Of a stretch of 64,000 nucleotides of DNA, positions 24,201-39,200 are shown one piece after another. Position 1 is the first letter of the stretch; each line of letters starts with the position of its first letter. Made by a program: the position numbers and the translations under genes. The notes below the pieces were generated by a model. The model did no database searches. It had not been told where the DNA came from and saw only the letters and a program-made list of their open reading frames with translations. Source of the DNA: Saturnia japonica (Eukaryota > Arthropoda > Insecta > Lepidoptera > Saturniidae); NCBI GenBank assembly GCA_033032175.1, contig CM065321.1:1448501-1512500 (forward strand), read 5' to 3'.

Positions 24201-27200
24201 AGAACGATAAAGAGAGATATTGTAAGTACGACCACAGTATAGTGGAAAGTAGTACAGTTAAGTTTGTTTGAATTTCGGTTTTTTTAACCTATCCAGGGGT
24301 ATAATATTATTATTGTTTTATTCACCTGAAGTAGAGATGAGGCTGGCCTGGCTTCCTCTATGTCCACTCTGCATCAGTTTCCCTTCCGCATCAGACAGCA
24401 ATGGCATTTCCTTGCCGCAAGTACGAGCATATTCTAGAAATAACCGCAGTAAACAACTCATTAGCATAAAGCTTTATTCGATGTCTTGAGTCAGAAAAAG
24501 TAAACTGTCTAGTTAAACTGGGGAAGCAAAACCTTATTTGTGTACAAAATTTCATCAAAATCGTCAGAGTTATTTCAGTAGGTTTTAAAATGAAAGTTAA
24601 TTATTTACTAACATTGGTATATTGATAAAAAGCCTTAAAGAATACAAATATAGAAATAATAATTACTGTTTAATTACTTAATTTTTCCTTTCATCATTGA
24701 ATTTATATGAACAGTTGTGTATCATCATTATTTTGTAATAAAGTGACTCTAAAATAATTTACTAAATGTGGAAAAATTGTATGGGTGCAAAATTCAAGCT
24801 GAAATTCTGGTAACATTAACTTTATTCCTTTAATTTTAGTTTTATTTATTGATTTATGACGTCACACATGGTCTCGTGACCAAAATGCTGCGGTTTTGCA
24901 AACGTTATCGACTCCCGGATTGAGCAAACTTAATAATATTAGATTAGATAGACATTATTATTCATGTACTAAAAGACTGAGAGGAATCTAGGAGACCTAA
25001 TTCCAAAGAGAATGAGAAGACATACCGTCATGTATTTCCATATAGTTTTCATACTTCAAGGCTTGAACTAATTGTAATAAGTAGAGAAGTAGATCCTCAT
25101 CGGGCGCCTGTTTCAAACGGGATATCGCGTATCTGAAATTATTATTTTTCCCTGTTTATAAGTTCCCCCATAAATGTTATTTCCGAATGTATTTGCGTCT
25201 TTGACCACCACACCACTTACTATAATAGCGGCACGCTATGACGGCCGTTTTGACGTATTACAATAGTGACGTGACATGGACCTTCGACACAACGTACAAC
25301 GAAATCCACAACAATAAACGTAAACAGATTCCAAATTAAAGATCAAGAGTCAACAGTAATGCAGTATCAATATCCGAAATCGAAAGCCAGGTCAAAACTA
25401 TAATATCACAATCACTCAGTTTGTTCTTTTCGAATTGTGAAAAACATAAATTCCGAGCTGTGTGGTAAATAAATACACTAATAATTATAATCCATTAATG
25501 AATTTTATCAAATGTCAAAAACATCATAATTTAAAGTTTAGAAATCAGTGTAATAAATTATATGTGCAAAAATTATACATTCCATAAATTCACTATTGAC
25601 AATAAAGAACAGCAATTTACTCCTTCAAACGTAGTTATTAATTTATACGAAACTTCATGAGCGGACAAAAGTCAAAACGGCCATCATAGCGTGCCGCTAC
25701 TATAGCCTATAGATATCAAATCAAAAGTTCAAACGCCTAATAAATGTATTATCTCTTGTCACACTTGGTAACACTTGTCCTAATAGCTACTGTTTTTCCT
25801 GGTGGGATCTGTACTCAATTGAGTCGCAACCACCATATACAGGGTAATAAGCCCGTCACAGTGTCTCTCTTTTGATCCCAGCTTCCAAGGGGCGTGCAGG
25901 CTGATATGACTGTCTGTGTGTGTGTATCTGGCTGTGGCATCGTAGCCCACAAACGGTTGAACTGATTTTAATCTAGTTTTTATTTTATTTTGGTGACTTG
26001 ACCAACGCACCTTGAAAATGGGCGTGCGTGCCCTTTACAAAATGTGCTACGTCTACAATACAGAGCAGGACCGCGCACCGAGAGCGCGATCGCGACGGAA
26101 ACGATTCCCTCGAACTCTGTATAACCGACGGCGGAATACACGCTACGGTAACCAGTGCGTGCGAGCCCCTCTCGCTACGTGTGACCGACCCTGTTCACAC
26201 CCGAAACTACTAGGCGTGAAGAGGGCGAAATATTAAGGTACACACGCAGTGAGGTGCCTTCTTGTAGGCGTGGCGCTGACGTAGCACGGGAGCGGAGAGG
26301 ACTGGGTCGCTGGCGGGTTGAACACTTGAAGACACAATGACACACAGATACCACAATAAAATTTCGCTGTATTCTTCTCAAGATACAATTACTCTTCTCA
26401 ATATACAATAATTCTTCTTAATACTATTTTCTTAGTACTGTTTCTTCCAGTCTTGATTCTTGAGTCTTCCGTTTGTGGCACCTGTGTGTGCCGGTAGGCC
26501 CCGACGGCTAGACTTTTATCTCACCGTTGGAGCGGGACGGAGCGATAGCGTCTATCTCTCTATTACTCTAGCATTACCAAATATGGTCATGGCGCGCTAA
26601 CCGCGGTGACGCGTTGCGGCTGCACTATTGCTGTCCCTATCTACGTTATTACTATTATTCTATACAATGTTTAATAAATCGTTAATATCTCTAAATATAC
26701 TTATGAAATCACTATGAAATCTGTCTTTGGATATTATGGACATAAATACCTACATAAAAACACTAACTGTAACATTAAAGGTTAATAAACATCGTAAATA
26801 TCAAGCAATAAACATTACAACTTTAAACGGCCTAAAAACACGTTATGTACGTACTATTAAACGTTACAAACATTATAAAACACACATAGCAGGCTAATTA
26901 TCCTATACGAAATTAAACATTACATATAACTGTTATAAAACACAGATTATCGATGAGACATAAGTTCAATATTTTAAGAGACTATTTCTACGATATTATA
27001 AGCATTTCTACAAGTTATTCATTATTCTTATATACCTACAGGTTACAACATTATATTTAAAACATTAAATCGCCGATCGTGTATACAAATTCTTAATCCC
27101 TACAACTTATATCTACAATTATGATTTTTATCATCACGCTTGGCCCTACGCGTCGCTAACAGAGAGTGTTCTTAGTTATGATTCAAGAAAATCTGTTCAG

Positions 27201-30200
27201 CCGTTTGAAGATTATCAGCTCTTTTATGTTGATTATATGTGAGCATCTTCCACAGGTCTGATTCGACTCGAGATTTGGTATTCTGTTACTTAAATGATAT
27301 CAGAGAAACCTTGACCTGGTGCTGCAGCATCACTTGGAATATGTAGGATACCTAACTCTTCACCAACTTACAGCAGAGATGTCGTTTTTGGGCTCATTGG
27401 AATAGTCTCAATGAATAGGTTATTTGTATCGGGGATTTATAAAATTTTCAATTTTGATATTTTTGGATTATATATACTGTGTTTATAATTAGGTACAGAA
27501 ACATCACTCTGTATAAAGAAATACTAATATAAGTATACCTTCTAACGGCTGGGTGGGTGAATTTCGGTGTTAACAGTTCCAAAGCGTCTTCGACGTCCAT
27601 CGGTGCCCACTGCTTCATCATGGAGAGAGCCTGCCTTACTTCCCCTGCAATGGAAGTACAGAGTGATTTGTTTTTGTTAACTCATCTAGTATTAGATTGT
27701 ATTCTAGTGCTCGCTTGGCTAGTTATATCGAGGGAGGAAAATTTATATACAAAATAGTGATCAGTGTTGCCAGCAGTAAACCAGTAAAAGATACAAAGAT
27801 CCATATTGAAGCAAGATTAACGTAAAAAAATGTAAACAGTAGTTAGGTTAATTAAAAAAAAGTGATGAAAATGAACAACCAGCACTCAAGATAAGCGAAT
27901 CACGAAAATTTGATTCAGAAAATACTAAAATTACCTGGTCTATTCCAGTTGACGCATTCTAAGAATTTCGTAAGCGCTCTCCTGTGCGATGACAGGTAGA
28001 ATCTGCAACATTTAGTTTTTATTTAGATCCGAGTTTGCCCAATGTCATACTCTAAATGTAAAAAATCTAAGCAAAAGTCTCTTCCTGTGGTAAAGTACGT
28101 GAATTCAAACAAAGAAATTAGTCGTTTTGTATTTTTTTTTAACTCGATGGTTGTAAGAGAGTTAGATCACAGATACATTTTGTTTGAAGTATTCTCTTTA
28201 CGTAGGGCAGTTCGACTGCCGGAATACCTCTGCCTTTCAGACGATCGCAGTCGAATAAACCAGAACTTTTTGGGGCCTGGGGTTTGTTTGTTTGTTTGCC
28301 ACCTTAGTTGTATACAAAAAATAGCTATGATATTATTTCTTATTACCTATATACAGAAAATTTTGCTGCTGCATGCCGTGGTGCGAACCATTGATCCTCA
28401 GATCTATTCATATAGTTTCAAAGGAAAGGCTTGTCAAACACGGCAAAGAATCCTCCAGGGGCAAACGATTTAGCGCACAGGGCCTAACCGCCGCTTCATA
28501 AATTAAGAACAAAAGAGAGGTAGATAAAACACTAACAAAAGGTTGCCCTCTTTGAAGGCTTCCCTGAAAGTGCTGGAAGTCGATCGGCCAAAAGAGACGA
28601 GATGGCTGAATGCAAAGACCAAAAATTTGTTCTAGTAGCGTGTGTTGGAAGAGTTTGTGGTATAGAATAAACTAACCACCACCTTTGAAATACAGCCTTG
28701 TTTAGTCATTCTTCTTCATTCATCCACTCTTCATGCCCAAACCATCTAAGTATCCCCTTCCTCAATCCGTGTGACTATTTATCATCTTCCACACCATAAC
28801 ATTCTCATATCACACTATTACTTATCTTATCACTTATACTTGTTATTTCATACCACTCTACAATATAGAAGTATAGCTGTGCCCCCGGCTGCGCTCGCGT
28901 GGATTACAGAATGCCGTCGATCGAGTACACCCACTCCAGGTTATTTTAAAACCAAAAATACTTATTGTGTACCACTAGAAGATAGACATATGCTCTTACC
29001 GACTTTTTTGTAAGTGTTTTTAAGAACTAATATTATATATTACGTTAATTTGACATATCTCTTACGGTTTTACTCAGCGTAAGGCTAATTATTTACGCAA
29101 AAATAAAAGTAACCTAAGTTACTCCTTATAACATCAGCCAGTGAGAATCCCATCAAAATCGGTCGAACCGCTTCGGAGATTAGCCAGAACAAACAGACAA
29201 CATTTTAAAAGTTGTTTTTTTATTTATTTATTATAAGTGATGTATATAAATAATATCGTATGCGTTTAGTAAAAAGTTGCTATTTTGACATTACAAACAG
29301 ATACTTCAATATTATTAATTGTATAGTAATAATAGTATGAGTGACCTGAACTTCCATAGCAGGTCCTGCTCGAGTGCGGATAGCGGTGCGGGCGGAGGTG
29401 CGGCAAGCAGTGCGGCAAGCTGGTCACGCTCCGCAGCGGTCGGCTTGACGTCACGGCCGCACACACCGGACCGCAGCGACCGCGCCAGCCGGTGCTGCTT
29501 ACTCTCCACCACATTCTCCTACACATGACACGAACTAGCTCAACCAATCATGTACACCTATACGTGTGTTCCACCATCTTGGTCCACGTCGTCTCTTAAA
29601 CATTACAAAGATTGTGTGACTAAACACTAAACCTATAAGCAATTTAATAAAAAGCGAGTTTACATATCTTATTTGTCCACTTGAAACACCCATGAAAATT
29701 TAATTATGTTCGGAGAAACTTAGATAACATTAGACTTATAATCGACAGGTACGATTTCAATACTAGAAATAAATATAACAATTCTACACTACAAGACAAT
29801 TTTAAACAAAAAAGAAAACAAACTTCAATTATTTTAGAAGTGGAAAGTCCAGTGCCAATGAAATTGAAATGGGACCACCATTGAGGTATCCCCTATCCAA
29901 CAAAAACAGAATCATCCAAATCGGTTCATAAACAATGAAGTTATGGCTGAACATCCATAATAAAAAAAACATTCGAATTGAGTAACGTCCGTCTTTTTTT
30001 TTAATTCGTTTAATAAATACACTAATCCCATCTTTTAAACTAAGTTCTATTTTAGAACGGGTATCTAAAGCAGCATTAACAGGCTCTTACCAAATCTGGT
30101 TTGGCAGGGAGGGTATCGCGAGCAGTCAAGATGAGCGCTGATGTGCATCATAAGGGGGCCCCTTAAACCTACACCTGGGTCGCAAGTCTCGGGGACTGCT

Positions 30201-33200
30201 CGTGTTCCCTCTGTCTGCCACACGATGGACCCGGCACCCGCATGGTGAATCCATGGAATGCTAAGATGTTTGTCTCATAAGATAAATAAAAGTTTTTTAG
30301 GTTATCATGTTACATTCTATAATAAACTACCAATGCACATTACTGATTTTCAAGACAATAAGTTCAAGGATCATGTCAAGCAGGATTTATTGTCAAAAGG
30401 TTATTATAGGGTGGATCATTATGTGAATGATGGTGATGTCTGGAAGTGACTTCCTCTTTATACATCCACTAAAATTATAACTAGCTGACGATTATGACTC
30501 AGTGGTCCAAAAAGAGTCGTTAACTCCGAAACAAGAGCACGCCACTCGTCCTCATGGCTTGGTTTTTTGAAGCTGACGCACATCCACCTCTACTGTGTTA
30601 TGCCAGATGACCAGTTAGCCGTCCCAAGTATACTCTTTTGACTACTCGATTCTCCCCTATTCTCTCTCGATCGATCGAGTCTCTTACCAGTTCTTCTCGG
30701 TGACTGGGATGTTTTCCAGTTGTGTTTTGACTTTCATAAGTTGAACCTGAACTTGGCCTACATAATTTTTTTATAACAATATTTTCATACTCAGCCACGG
30801 TTAATAAGTAGCAAGAAAGAAAATCCTTTCACATTATAGAGCATTTTTAACCGGTTTCAAAAAAAGTGGCCGTCAATTCCAATGCATATTTTTTAAATGT
30901 ATTTTCAGCCATAACTTATTTGTTTATGAACTGATTTCGATGATTCTTTTTTTTTGTTGGAAAGGGGATATGTCAAGGGTGGTTCCTTTTTAAAAACATT
31001 AACATTGGACCTTCGACTTCGAAGATACACCAGGGAATTCCTCAAAACCATTAAAGTTGGTTTACTTTTTTGTTAAATATTGCCTTGTATAGCATACAAA
31101 TTTAGTTTTCGAGTTGTAACTGGCCGTATCACTGTGACTTTAAAGGGTCTCACCTGTAAAATTTCATAATCAGGCACAGTCACGATCTCCGCTTGTGCTC
31201 TGAACTGGTACATCTCATCGCCGTCTTGCTCGTAATATATGATTGCATGCTGTGAAAATTACTAACAGTTAGGTAATGAGGTTATTGAAGTGGAGAAAAT
31301 AAATAATGTGTCTAGAACTATGAAACCTTATATAGGAGGAGTACCTTATAAGAAAAACTGATAAACTATTTAAAAAAAAAAATCATTCCCTAAGAGGGTT
31401 ATAAATAGAATTTATTCCTCAGATTTTGCCGATTGAAAATCCCATCAGATCCATGACTAGTAATTTATACAAATTCTAAAATTTAAGTGTCTATTTGTAA
31501 TATCAAAACAACAGCTTATTACTTAATTAATACAAAAGTACGGTTAAGTAAAAGTACGGTACATATAACAAAAAAAAAAAATGTCTTAATTTTTCTCGGG
31601 TAATCTACGAAACGGTTAGACCGATATTGACGGAACTTTCATTGACAGATAGCTGATGGTGTAAGGAGTAGCTTTGGTTACTTTAATTTACGATAAACAA
31701 TTAAGGTTCCGCGCTAAACGAATGTTGCAGTGTCCAGTAACACGCGCGCCCCACGCGGATAAAGTCGCAGGCACAGCTAGTAAATAAGCGTCACTTTATT
31801 ATCATAGATTTCAGGTCGACGTTCCTTACTTTTGCATGACCTGTCCTTAACGGGACAATTTACAACTAAGATAAGATACGGCTGAGACGAGTTTGAACTG
31901 AGTTAAGTTTTACTCTTTACAAATATATTCACAGGAATTCTTTTAGCAGAGTAATATTGTATTTCTTACAAAAACCAATACATAAATTGGAGAAACCAGT
32001 TCAGAATATTACGCAATAATATAAATGGACCGATAGAAACTATAGAGGTGGCATGCATAAGAGATACTTACATTAATGCCATCAATTTGGATGGTGGGAA
32101 ACTCGACCATCAGGTACATGTAATTAGAATTCCGTTTCTCCTTCTCATTTATCATCTCTATCTCCCTGAACGTCAGCCTATCGAGCCAGTCCACCTATAA
32201 AACAGGATCCAATTCTTGAGACTTGTTTATCTATTTCAGGGCAGCTTAGTGGTCGAAAATACATAGTTGTAAACTGTTTGTTCAGTAGGGAATTTGCCGA
32301 AGTGTATTAATTTAACACGTCAATCTTAATCTTTTATCTCTGATATGTCAGTGGTAACAATTTTACCATTATGAATGTAGATGAAACTACCCAGAACATT
32401 TCCCAGCTTCACAGAATTTTCAGGGAAAATTCCAAAGTCCCTAGAAAAATAGGCCCTTTGGAAAATTCCAAAGTCAGTGTTAATATTTTATCTAACCGCG
32501 ATTAAAGCCACAGGTCTTTTTAATAAAACTCTAATCCAGAAACAATAACATCATTATTTAAAAAGAAAAAAATTGGTCCAACACCATGAACGAAATTCGA
32601 ATATATTTCGTCTATAAAAATCCTAAAACCTTGAAGCCGATATTTAGCAGTTGGTTTCTGCTATCGCTTTGCTGTTGCGAATTAGCAGTCAAGTATGATA
32701 GATATTTAAAACTTACCTTGGGCATTTGGCCGTTTCGATGTTTTTTTGCAAGTTTAGCAAGCCTTTGCATCTGTTCTTTACCTCTGTCAGGAGCTTTGCC
32801 CGGTGTCTTCTCGCTTCCCTCCACGCCAGGCCACACGCGCAAGTCAAACATTCCCTTTTTACCGCCAAAACATAACTTTTTTATTTTAAAAATTACAGAT
32901 GAATAATATCTTCTGCATTTGCTTAAAGTACTGAACGGTAGGCCCATTGTGATAGAATGTTTTTATTAAAATATAATCTTTATTTTGTTATCTTATTGCA
33001 CTGTGATACTTTAAAAAGCACAATTTACATTTTTATTCATTTAAATCGATATTATAAGCACTATCAAGAAATATTACACTGCAGGATAGATATATAATAT
33101 TCAAAGGCTTATAAATGCAATTATCGATTTCAAAAAAGTCCTTTCTGCTAAAAGTTATTCTTCAAGAAGTAACTGTCAACACTTTGGTCACTAAACTTAT

Positions 33201-36200
33201 TTTAAATATTAAATCAGTTTATTTTCTGAATTTAAAATAATTTTTGTTACAGTTAAAAACCCAGAAAGATATCAACTTTAAAATACATATCAGATACGCC
33301 TTTTTCTTTAAAGCAAAACAATTAAACTGAGGTCTAGTTTATTTAGATAACTATCACTTAACAACAACAAAAGGGAACTGAATTAGAAATGGCAATTTCC
33401 ATATGACGCGTCCGAGTCGATAAGTGCAAGAAGAATAAACACATTATGATGATAAAATAACTTGTCATCGACTCATGACCAATACACACTTATCTGTGAT
33501 ATAAATTTTTATTTACTTAACATTTGACGCTTTAACGGTTTTCTCTTCATAATTGTTATTGTTTAATGCTAGTTTTTTTTTTCAGTTTCGTTTACAGAAA
33601 CAGTGATCCATTTCAGTCCTTTTATTATTGACCTAAGTAACACATTTAATATTGGGGCTTTCAATGTACATAAATCTGCCTAGATTGAGTGTGTAAGTGC
33701 ATCTTAACATTCTTATGATCTGTGTAAGATTTGCATTATTTCCGAACACTAAAGAAATATCTGTAAAGTGTAGGTATCACTACAAACATTGAGTATAAAT
33801 TCGTAAAAAGGTAAAAGGAGTTGTGGTAGCGCGGAACACGCACACATTACCATCCACTAACACACTAATCCATCCGAGTACGTAACAATTTACCATCAAT
33901 CAATCAAGTTCATTCTCGTTAATATCATTTCCGCAAATACAAGAAAAAAAACGAAGAAATGTACAGGAGAACTATGCTTGCGACTGTAATAGTGAGTTTT
34001 TTTCTACTTTTGTCTTTTTGTATGAACTAACTCTTTTACAACTTGTAGCAGATTAGCAATATCATTCAACTTAGGTTGTGTGTACCTGATTTCTAGTAAC
34101 ATATAAGTGAAACAGCCATTCACACTGGTGTATCAATAGACCGGAGAGGGATTGGTTGATATCAAATCAACTTAATTAATAAATATTGCTACAATACAAT
34201 AATAATAAAAAACTTTATTTACACTCGAGTATTTACAAATGGTCAGAAGTATATTAGTACCACAGTGTAATAACAGTAGACCATCGCGTCATTGCATCGC
34301 CTTTAGTCTCGCAAAAGGGCCACTTACATCTAGGCATATGGCATAGTGCAGGGGTTGTTACATCTTTTTTTTTGCAATTTTTTACTTAGTCTGTTGCTTT
34401 TGTCTATGCTGATTAAAAGGATCTTCCTGTGATTTTCATATTTTGCTATTGGTTGTGTTAATATAAATAAAAAAAACATGATCTGATATTATAAATATTA
34501 CCCTGATGTGGCATGGTCTTCTATACACTTTCTTATAGTATGTGTGTAGAAGGAATATAATTAGCAAACATATTTATGCAATTCCGATTTATTATAAAGA
34601 AAATATGATTAAAAAAGATATGATAACTGTTTAAAAAAAAATTAAGTAATGCAATATGTCAACCCTTAATAGAATGTCCTCAGTAAGCGTATGACAGCTT
34701 GGGCTTGCACCCACACCTCTTTCTAGATCCCATTATCATAATTAAGCCCATGGTTGTCTGTTGAATAACAATATCAGAAAAAATAAGAAATTGTTACCTG
34801 TCTCAGCATGCCATGTTTGCCGAACAGAGATATGGTGGTACCACCAACCACCATCAGCTTTCCGGGACCAGCACAGTCATATATAGTCATAGCGAGGATT
34901 GAATTACGTGGCAAATCACTGAAGTACACGGGCAAGGTAACCCATTCATTCCAACTAGAAATAGAGAATTAATGGTATCATGTTCAGAGGGAAATATCTG
35001 GGTCTGAACAACATAATAAGCTGAATTAAAAAAAAACCCTATATAGCAACTAAATTGTGGTATTGTGGTAATGGCCACAGACCAGGTAAGGACTTTTCCA
35101 TTGTTTGCTTTAATAATTTTCACCCTTAAGCTGACAACATTTTCTCACCTATTACTGCCTGTTCTAGCTCTTTTAGACATCCAGTGCCATCTCTAGGCTC
35201 AGAATGTTATGTTCTTTGGAAATGTTTATATTGTTCTTATCATCGTGGTATACAAATAAAATAGAACTTGATGCATCAAAAAATATTTAGTTTGACTGAA
35301 TTGAACAATTATGTACAAGCTTAAAAAAGGAATGTTTTATTTTTTAAATTGCAGAGTTATATAAAATTTAACAAGTTCATATATTATCACATATAATAAT
35401 ATCATACACATATGAAAGGAACTAAGGAACCCATGTGGCTTATATACAAGAGATAGGCATATAGTACTGTAGTCTTTTTTTAGATGTATTAAGAACCAAT
35501 ATTTTAGTAGAACCTTGTATTTACGTATCACAAACCATAACGCCAGCACATGCGGAAAAAGCAGTTCGGGAGTGCTTTTTCTTCCGACTTCCTTATCAAA
35601 CATCAATATATAAGGCTAGCTGAGAGGTGTAGCCTAATGCTGGATAGCTTAAGTACTATTTCTGATGATCTGGATATCATTTGAAACAACTTTTCGAATC
35701 AAACTGGTAGTTCTAGAGATTAGCATGTTTAAACAAACAAAAAAAGACTCTTCAGTATTATTATACAGTAATACCCCGCTTAGCGCGACCCCGTTACGCG
35801 CGGTTTCACTATAACGCAAATTTCAAATTTCGCGCTAAAATGCCTCGCATTACGCGAAAGAGTGCGTATAAACATAATGTAGTCATTAACTTCTCTATGG
35901 TCGCGGGATCCCCGCTTTCTCTGAATATTCTCTTTGAAGAATTGGGAATTCCCTGTCCTTCGATTTTATTCTATGGGGATTTCCTCGTTCGTTTCGTGTG
36001 TTCATTTGATCCGTAATGTTAGTTCGGTCGGCTGGCAGTTTTGTTTTAACATTTATTGGAGATACATACATAATTTAACCCTACGTTAAAAATGTCGCCT
36101 GTAAAGAAAAAAGAGCGTAAAACGTCACTTTGGAATTGAAGATGAAAGTGTTAAGAAGAATGGAAAATGGAGGCAAAGCAACAATTGTTGGGAGAGATTT

Positions 36201-39200
36201 TGGACTCTCAGAATTGATTGTGAGAACGATTTATAAAAATCGGGAAAAAATAAAAATCTCCAGCGAAAGTTCAACACCTATAAGTGCAACAAAACTTTCT
36301 CGTTCGAGATCATCTATCTTAGAAAGAATGGAGAAATTACTGTCAGTCTGGATCGAAGATTTGAATAAGAAGAACACACCACTAAGTCAAGATCTCATAT
36401 GCACAAAAGCAAAATCTTTGTATGAGATGCTGAAAACAAAAGAAGGAGAAGGGAGTGCCACTCCGACTTTTGCTGCCAGCAGAGGCTGGTTCCATCGGTT
36501 TAAGCAGCGTTCTAATCTTCACAATATCCAGATAACAGGCGAGGCGGCCAGTGCGGACATTCAAGCTGCAGCTAAGTTTCTAGACAAGTTTCAAGAGTTC
36601 GTTAGACGAGAGAAAATTCCTGCTTGTCTCATCTTTAATGTTGATGAGACCGCACTTTACTGGAAAAAATGCCATCTCGAACATTCATTTCTAAGGAAGA
36701 ACGTCAAGCCAGTGGTTTCAAAGCTGCGAAAGATCGACTAACACTTCTGCTGGGTGATAATGCCACTGGTGATTTCAAACTGAAACCTTTACTAGTGTAC
36801 CATTCAGAAACACCCCGTGCAATGCGAGGCACAGACAAGACAAGTCTACCAGTTGTGTGACGATCAAACAGAAAGGCGTGGGTTACACGGGAAATTTTTC
36901 AAGAATGGTATTCTAATAGTGTTTGCCCATCAGTCAAATCATACTGTTGGCGACAGAACAGTTGTTTTTCGTGTCTTAGGTTAGGGTATTATGTGTTATT
37001 ATTATATTTACGTGTTATATACTATGTGTTACGATAGAATAGATTAATATTGACAATATTATAGAAAAATGTAAGCGAATACGCTACATTACAAGTTGCA
37101 TGTTATATGTTAAGATGTATATAAACGATTATGTATTGTGTGTCACATATGTGAAAATATAACTAACATAGAATAGATTAACATATAGAGTAAGCCAATA
37201 GAGTAAGTATATCGAATGTTATAGAGATTTTACGAGCGGAAAATAGTGATGTCGCCCGTAAATTTCATTGTTTTTGGCTTATGTACGGAATGTATACGTA
37301 ATGTATATTATAAGTGAATATGTAATGGATAGGTAATTCAAAGAGGAACATTTTGATATATGATATGTGTACATAAGATATATAATGAGAGAAATATAAA
37401 GAGTTTAACAGGGCAACCAAAGCGAAAAGTAAAGTTAAAACACGCAATAAACACGGAATAAAACGGGGCTCTCTTTACGGTCATTCCTCGAACCACTTAA
37501 GCTCGAAGAAGGGCCGTATTGGGCACGGTGCAATTCAACGAGTCTACAAGTACAAGCAACGAGTAACTACAAGAAGAAAGCTTTGGTCGTCCTGCGAACA
37601 ATCAACAAGATATCGACTTTCATTGAAGACCCGGCACCTCAAGCGGTCGTGCATTATTGCACCCCCCGGACCCCCTCACCACTAACATCACGCCGCCCAC
37701 TGGCATCCGTACGGTGTCTACGAGACGGGCATCCGGCGCAACAAAACGCCCGTCCAAACCGGGGAAACGTCACATCCCCCCCCCCCTCCCTCACGCAGAG
37801 GGGAAGTGACGCGTACCCAACAGTTGGTCCTTCGAGCCGGATCCTCGATACCGTTATGGGATGCCAGTCACCAGGAGCCAGAGGGGTTCTCCGAGGGAGC
37901 AGCCGCTTGAGGTTGCACCACAAGAGAGCAGCACAGAGACCACAGAAGTTACTTCGACGAGACCACCGTCACCGGCACGACGCGGGAAACAGCTTCAAGG
38001 GAAGACCATTATGCACCCACGGTGAAGAAGAACCGTCCTGCATCCATCAGGTCTTCAAGAAGACGGAAGGAGCTGGAAGCCCGCGCCGAGCTGGCCGAGA
38101 AGGAGCTGCGAGAGGCACAAGCAGCCACGACAGCTGCCAGGCTACGACTGGAACTCATCCAGGTGGACAATGAGGAAGAAGACTCAATTATTGAAGAGCC
38201 AATAGACCGGGTGGACCAAGTCAGGGACTGGGTCCAGAAGGCTGCAGAGGGCGTCTCCAAGGAGGGACACGAAGGGGAGGCACCCAAGGAGGGGTGTATA
38301 CGGACCCCCCCACCTTCCGCACGCGAACCCGATACTAAGGCCGATATGGAGAAGAGTCATCAGAGCCTTGCAAGAGTCCTCACTGAAGCATTGAGGGGAG
38401 TCCAGATCCAGAGCCAGGCGCCGCAGCCAGACTACGTGCACCAACTACCACTGTTCGATGGTGACACAAGAGAATGGATGGCCTTCAAAGCTGTATACGA
38501 AGACACCGCTCCGCTCTTCTCTGCCACACAGAACATGGCAAGATTAAGAAGAGCATTGAAGGGAGAAGCAAGAGAGGGAGTTCGCAGCCAACTGTACTCC
38601 GAGAGCACACCGGAGGAAGTGATGGAAGCCCTGAAGCGGAGTTATGGAAGAGCGGATGCACTGGTTCTGGCAGAACTGGACAGGATAAAGAAACTGCCAC
38701 CGATCAGTGACAACGCCTATGACGTATGCTTGCTAGCAGGCAACGTCAACAACACCGTGGCGGCAATACGAGGACTGCGAAAACCACAATACCTGCAATC
38801 TCCAGAGATACTGAGGAGCATCGTCGACAAGATGACAGCGATATTGAAGTACCGCTGGTACGACTACGTAGCGGACAAGGCCGAAGGGGATCCTGACCTC
38901 AACATGATGGCGATATTCCTGAACAGGATGGCGGATCGCTGTGGACCACACGCGATACCAGACACCACAACAAGGAGGCAGATACCAAAGCGACAAGCTG
39001 CGCACACTACAACCGAACACGTAGACCAAGAGAAGCCAAATAGAGAAAAGCGGGGGATTGAAAGAGAAGGAAGAGACAAAGCAGCATGCCCACATTGCCA
39101 CGAGGGACATTACCTGCGGGAATGTCCAAAGTTCCGTCAAGCACCTGTAAAGAAACGATGGAGTATCGCGAAGGAATCGCGACTATGCTACAAGTGCTTG

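Noticed and set aside
26012..26236. Arg-rich 74-codon ORF and overlapping frames in Vps34 intron 9
   Set aside because: Open in several frames in a locally GC-rich block; no domain or conservation evidence.
28042..28473. 143-codon ORF in Vps34 intron 7
   Set aside because: No family motif, ordinary intronic composition and no splice context.
37825..37842. Possible tRNA gene
   Set aside because: Only the tRNA-Tyr 3' complement is present; it is a primer binding site, not a gene.
37583..38173. [14 protein letters not shown]..., repeated at 53477
   Set aside because: It begins in the element A LTR and overlaps gag in another frame.
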